Source: Novosphingobium sp. KCTC 2891 (lineage in GTDB: Bacteria; Pseudomonadota; Alphaproteobacteria; Sphingomonadales; Sphingomonadaceae). From it: a stretch of DNA of 64,000 bases. This document shows positions 60,245 to 64,000 of the stretch, piece after piece (position 1 is the stretch's first letter; every line of letters begins with the position of its first letter). The DNA lies in contig NZ_JAPCZG010000005.1 in assembly GCF_025938155.1 (NCBI RefSeq), forward strand, positions 62,001 through 126,000. Reading direction: 5' to 3'. The notes below the pieces were generated by a model, which saw nothing but the letters and a program-made list of their open reading frames with translations, searched no databases and was not told the DNA's origin. Made by a program: the position numbers and the translations under genes.

Positions 60245-61279
60245 TCAGCCCCCTGTGCTGCCGCGCACGACCAGCCGCGTGGGAAGGACGGCAACGGGCA
60301 GGGGCTTATCCTCGGTCTGCGCCAGCACCGTCTCGACCAGTGCTGCGCCGGCCTGGCGCATATCCTGCATCACGGTGGTGAGCGGCGGGCTCGTAAGGCT
60401 CGCGGCGGGCAGATCGTCGAATCCCACCACCGCGACATCGCCGGGCACGTGCAGGCCCGCTTCGGCCAGCGCGCGCATCGCGCCGATGGCGATCAGGTCG
60501 CTGGCGGCAAAGATCGCATCGAACGGCTTCCCGCGCGAAAGCAGCGTCCGCGCCGCGTCATAACCGATCTGCTCGGACGAGATCGCATCGACGACAAGAT
60601 CGGCGTCCTGCGCGATTCCCGCAGTTTCCAGCGCGCGGACAAGCCCTGCGTAGCGACGCTCGAATTCGGGATAGTGCGAATCCGCCTGCCCCAGGAAAGC
60701 GATGCTGCGCCGCCCCCGCGCCAGGAGATGCTCGCCCACCAGGCGTCCCGCGCCGAAATTGTCCGATCCCACGGTCGCGCCGATCATGCCGTCGTCCACC
60801 GATCCCCACCGCACGAAATGCGTGCCGCTGCGCACCAGCTGCCGCAACCGGCTCTCGTAGATGGTGTAGTCGCCGTATCCGAGCAGGATCAGTCCGTCGG
60901 CGCGGTGGCTTTCCTGGTATTTCTTGTGCCAGTCGTCATCCAGTTTCTGGAACGAGATCAGCAGGTCCAGCCCGTGCGCCGCGCATTGCCGCGTGATGGA
61001 GCCGAGCATCGACAGGAAGAACGGGTTGATGTTCGAATCGTCGGGCGTGGGGTCCTCGAAGAACAGCAGCGCCAGCGTGTTCGACCTCTGCGAGCGCAGC
61101 GACGACGCGTTCTTGTCCACCGTGTAGTCGAGCTGGCGGGCGATCGCCTCGATCTTCTGGCGGGTGGCGAGACTGACCGACTTGCTGCCCCGCAAGGCGC
61201 GGCTGACGGTCGGTTGCGACACACCGGCGAGATAGGCGATGTCGAAACTGGTCGGTTTGTTGGATGGCCTGCGGCCCAT
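60245..61279 (-). CDS. LacI family transcriptional regulator
   Basis: 344 residues. Start at the ATG giving MGRRPSNKPTSFDIAYLAGV with GGGGGGAG upstream; more upstream in-frame codons lack support. The helix-turn-helix SFDIAYLAGVSQPTVSRALR is followed by the hinge LRSQRSNTLALLFFED and a periplasmic-binding-protein-like domain (FEDPTPDDSNINPFFLSMLG, GSDNFGAGRLVGEHLL, VVGFDDLPAASLTSPPLTTV). It binds a sugar and controls the MFS and receptor genes; two predicted operators lie next to them. Repressor type with sugar inducer is the usual arrangement. Confidence 0.94.
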   Translation of the reverse strand: MGRRPSNKPTSFDIAYLAGVSQPTVSRALRGSKSVSLATRQKIEAIARQLDYTVDKNASSLRSQRSNTLALLFFEDPTPDDSNINPFFLSMLGSITRQCAAHGLDLLISFQKLDDDWHKKYQESHRADGLILLGYGDYTIYESRLRQLVRSGTHFVRWGSVDDGMIGATVGSDNFGAGRLVGEHLLARGRRSIAFLGQADSHYPEFERRYAGLVRALETAGIAQDADLVVDAISSEQIGYDAARTLLSRGKPFDAIFAASDLIAIGAMRALAEAGLHVPGDVAVVGFDDLPAASLTSPPLTTVMQDMRQAGAALVETVLAQTEDKPLPVAVLPTRLVVRGSTGG

Positions 61280-61457
61280 GCATCGACTCCCCCCGGCCAG
61301 TGTCGCCCCCAGCCTGGCCAGCAGCCTACGCGGATGGGCAACCCTCTGCAATCACGACCATAGTTGGTTCCATTTCGGTACCAACCGGTTAACCACGACG
61401 CCGCAAAACCGTTGCGAAAGTGCAGCACCTTCAATGGTTTGCGCCGCATCGGAATGC

Positions 61458-61475
61458 ATAGTATACGTATGCTAT
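61458..61475. promoter_or_regulatory. LacI-type operator candidate (site A) in the LacI/receptor intergenic region
   Basis: ATAGTATACGTATGCTAT, matching its own reverse complement at 16 of 18 positions, with the central CG typical of LacI-family sites. A TATATT that could be a -10 (61473-61478) overlaps its right end. The 336-bp intergenic region (61280-61615) otherwise holds a G+C-rich leader with a GGCCGG / CCGGCC hairpin close to the receptor start; no gene is seen. Confidence 0.6.
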
Positions 61476-61615
61476 ATTCGCCTTCGACGATGATAGGCGT
61501 AGCTCCACGGACAACGGCCCACCGGCGCATTCTTTCCCGGCGGTCGTGACAAGCCGGCAACGCCGGACAGGGTTCAGGCCGGCCAACGGCCGGTTGGGGG
61601 AGTGAAACACAGATC

Positions 61616-64000
61616 ATGGCACACCACGCATCTTCCGCGGGCCGCATCGGCAGCTCGCTTTTCGCGCTTTCGGTTGCGCTGCTCGCCGCGCCGTCGTTCG
61701 CACAGGACGCCGCTCCGCAGGCCGACACCGCTGCAGCCGCCGATGAAGGCGGCATCGTCGTCACCGGTATCCGCGCCTCGCTCAATGCCTCGGCTGCGAT
61801 CAAGCGCACCACGCCGTCGATCGTCGAAGCGATTTCGGCCGAAGACATCGGCAAGCTGCCCGACGTCTCGATCGCAGACTCGCTGGCGCGCCTGCCGGGC
61901 GTGACCTCGCAGCGCCTCGAAGGCCGCGACCAGCGCCTGTCGATCCGCGGCCTTGGCCCGGATTTCTCGACCACGCTGCTCAACGGCCGCGAGCAGGTCA
62001 CCGTCGGTGACAACCGCGGCGTCGAGTACGACCAGTATCCGTCGGAGTTCTTCAAGAACGTCGTCGTGCACAAGGCGGCCGATCCCTCGCTCGTCGCGGC
62101 GGGCATCGCCGGCACCGTCGACCTGCGGATGCTGCGCCCGCTGTCGCAGGCCGATCGCATCGTCTCGGTGCAGCTGCGCGGCCAGATGAACGGCCTCAAG
62201 AAGCTCAATCCCGATGGCAGCCGCTATGGCTACCGCGCCTCGGCCGCCTATGTCGACAAGTTCGCCGACGACACCTTCGGCATCGCCATCGGCGTCTCGG
62301 CCACCGATGCGCCCTCGCAGAACGAGCGCTACAACGCCTGGGGCTTCCCCAACTCGGTCGCGACCGGCGGTGCGCTGCTGCTTGGCGGCGCCAAGCCCTA
62401 TGTCCAGTCGAACAAGCTGCAGCGCTACGGCGCGGTGGCCACGCTGGAATACCAGCCGAGCGACAACTTCCACTCGACGCTCGACCTGCTCTATTCGAAG
62501 TTCAAGGAAACGCAGCGCCTGCGCGGCATCGAATTCCCGATCGCGCCGGACTGGGGTTCGGGCGCCACGGTTGAGCCGGGCTACACGGTGAACAACGGCC
62601 TCGTCACCGATGCCACGGTCAGCGGCGTCCATGCCGTGCAGCGCAACGACTACAACAAGCGCGATGCCGACAACTTCTCGGTGGGCTGGAACAACGTCAT
62701 CGGCCTGGGTGAGAAGACCCACCTGACGCTCGACGCCAGCTACAGCCACGCCAAGCGCACCGACTTCCTGCTCGAAACCTACACCGGCACGGGCTACGGC
62801 GCGACCGGCGCGTCGGACACGCTGCACATCTCGGCCAACCAGAACGGCACGTTCGATATCGTCCCGACGCTGGACTACTCCGACGCTTCGCAGTTCGGCA
62901 TCACCGATCCGCGCGGCTGGGGCTATAACGGCACCACCGCGGTCGTGCAGGCGGGCTTCCTCAACCGTCCCAGCTTCAAGGACGACCTGCTCTCGCTGCG
63001 CGCCAGCCTGGACGGCGAATTCAACGCCGGCATCATCAAGGGCTGGGAAGTCGGCGGCAACTACAGCCACCGCAAGAAGACCTCGGCCTTCAAGTCCTAC
63101 TTCCTGTGCCCCACCGGCACCGGCACCAACTGCACTGTCGCCAGCGGCACCACGCAGTTCGCGCCGATCCCGTCGGAAGCCATCGTCGGTTCGACGCCGC
63201 TGGGTTATCTCGGCGTGCCCGCGATGCTCGCGATCAACCCGCTCTATCTCTACAACAACAGCCTCCAGGGCGTTTACGACAACCGCCCGGTCTCGCTGGT
63301 GCGCGACAATTCGGTCACCGAAAAGGTGTGGACCGCCTACGCGATGCTCAAGCTCGACGGCAGCGTCGGTGGCCGCAACGTGACCGGTTCGATCGGCGTG
63401 CAGGCCGTGCACACCGACCAGAGCTCGGACGGTTCGATCTCGAACTTCTCGGGCGGCGTGGTCAGCATCTACCCGGCGACCGGCGGCGACAAGTACTGGC
63501 GCGTCCTGCCCAGCGCCAACGTGGCGATCGAGGTGGCCGATGCCAGCTACCTCAAGCTGGCGTCCTCGCTCACGATGGTGCGTCCGCGCCTCGATCAGGA
63601 GCGCGTGAACCAGGAATTCGGCATCGACCCGTCGAAGCTCGGTTCCAGCGATCCCGCGAACAGCGTGTTCAGCTCGAACGGTGGCAACTCGCGCCTGCGG
63701 CCCTACAAGTCGTTCAACGTCGACGCTTCGCTCGAACACTATTTCCCCAAGGGCGGCTACGTCTCGCTGGCGGGCTACTACAAGCGCCTGACCGACTACG
63801 TCGATCCGAGCGCCAGCTTCATCTATGACTTCAAGGATGCGGCCTCGTCGCTTTCGCCGGACCAGCAGGCCGCGCTCGGCACCACGCTGGGTCTGGTCAA
63901 GGCGCCGAACAACGGCGGCAAGGGCACGCTCAAGGGCGCGGAACTGACGCTGTCGCTGCCGTTCTCGCTGCTGTCGCCGTCGCTCGACGGGTTCGGCTTC
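61616..64000 (+). CDS. TonB-dependent receptor of the sugar locus (runs off the right edge)
   Basis: 795 codons are visible and the frame is open to the edge. MAHHASSAGRIGSSLFALSV, continuing LLAAPSFAQ, is a signal peptide; EGGIVVTGIRASLNASAAIK is the TonB-box area, and the plug has DVSIADSLARLPGVTSQRLE, LSIRGLGPDFSTTLLNGREQ. The barrel shows NSRLRPYKSFNVDASLEHYF. These match the Xanthomonas/Caulobacter-type receptors (TIGR01782) that often import oligosaccharides such as maltodextrins. GGGGGAG precedes the ATG. Divergent from the LacI gene; the shared intergenic region carries site A. Truncated only by the window end. Confidence 0.93.
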   Translation, partial: MAHHASSAGRIGSSLFALSVALLAAPSFAQDAAPQADTAAAADEGGIVVTGIRASLNASAAIKRTTPSIVEAISAEDIGKLPDVSIADSLARLPGVTSQRLEGRDQRLSIRGLGPDFSTTLLNGREQVTVGDNRGVEYDQYPSEFFKNVVVHKAADPSLVAAGIAGTVDLRMLRPLSQADRIVSVQLRGQMNGLKKLNPDGSRYGYRASAAYVDKFADDTFGIAIGVSATDAPSQNERYNAWGFPNSVATGGALLLGGAKPYVQSNKLQRYGAVATLEYQPSDNFHSTLDLLYSKFKETQRLRGIEFPIAPDWGSGATVEPGYTVNNGLVTDATVSGVHAVQRNDYNKRDADNFSVGWNNVIGLGEKTHLTLDASYSHAKRTDFLLETYTGTGYGATGASDTLHISANQNGTFDIVPTLDYSDASQFGITDPRGWGYNGTTAVVQAGFLNRPSFKDDLLSLRASLDGEFNAGIIKGWEVGGNYSHRKKTSAFKSYFLCPTGTGTNCTVASGTTQFAPIPSEAIVGSTPLGYLGVPAMLAINPLYLYNNSLQGVYDNRPVSLVRDNSVTEKVWTAYAMLKLDGSVGGRNVTGSIGVQAVHTDQSSDGSISNFSGGVVSIYPATGGDKYWRVLPSANVAIEVADASYLKLASSLTMVRPRLDQERVNQEFGIDPSKLGSSDPANSVFSSNGGNSRLRPYKSFNVDASLEHYFPKGGYVSLAGYYKRLTDYVDPSASFIYDFKDAASSLSPDQQAALGTTLGLVKAPNNGGKGTLKGAELTLSLPFSLLSPSLDGFGF

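Noticed and set aside
61574-63739. A 721-codon minus-strand frame opposite the last TonB-dependent receptor
   Set aside because: The plus-strand receptor has signal peptide, plug and barrel motifs; the antisense frame lacks any recognisable domain.

Overview
The window reads as a contiguous, gene-dense piece of an alphaproteobacterial chromosome, most likely a sphingomonad and probably Novosphingobium. That placement is an inference from four things: very high G+C with strong G/C bias at third codon positions, two large TonB-dependent receptors, a TorF-type porin, and typical alphaproteobacterial neighbourhoods (a COX subunit IV peptide next to split pnt genes; rimP-nusA-ylxR-infB; rbfA-truB-rpsO-pnp). 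I see no insertion sequence, prophage, integrase or CRISPR array.

Left part (1-25 kb). A ppk-ppx polyphosphate operon is cut by the left edge. A promoter and operator region follows, containing a small unannotated-looking ORF with its own terminator. Next is a sulfate uptake operon (sbp-cysT-cysW-cysA-YezD-like) followed by a TonB-dependent receptor. Then come a CHAD protein with a degenerate CYTH part, a KefB-type antiporter, a PaaI thioesterase, a TorF porin, a SulP transporter coupled to a beta-carbonic anhydrase, and an OmpR/EnvZ-type two-component pair. A small catabolic-looking group combines a CaiB/BaiF CoA-transferase, a cytochrome P450, a rubredoxin and a TetR regulator. A tRNA-Arg(TCT) and a YhhQ queuosine-precursor transporter close this part.

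Middle (25-44 kb). This is the core information-processing block: PspC, a structured leader, rimP, nusA, ylxR-L7Ae, infB, an RcnB-like protein, DUF1697, rbfA, thymidine kinase, GNAT, an M50 peptidase, truB, rpsO and pnp. It is followed by an NtrC-like regulator whose AAA+ domain has lost the sigma-54 contact residue and the arginine fingers, and by the transhydrogenase operon.

Right part (44-64 kb). A parallel beta-helix protein and a diheme cytochrome c form a two-gene operon behind a TetR-type palindrome. Next are an Asp/Glu racemase homologue lacking one catalytic Cys, a dGTPase, and the glycine cleavage operon under a tandem glycine riboswitch (gcvT-gcvH-gcvPA-gcvPB). Then come an entericidin, an acyl-CoA synthetase, an EamA transporter and a solitary CpaF ATPase. 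The window ends in a sugar-uptake locus (MFS transporter, LacI regulator, TonB-dependent receptor) in which two related palindromes can be read as LacI operators.

Most operons show tight coupling (ATGA, GTGA or TTGA overlaps), and many ends carry clear intrinsic terminators. The items most worth following up are the degenerate NtrC-like regulator, the small ORF at 2592-2771, the P450-rubredoxin pair, the palindrome-controlled beta-helix/diheme operon, and the predicted LacI operators.
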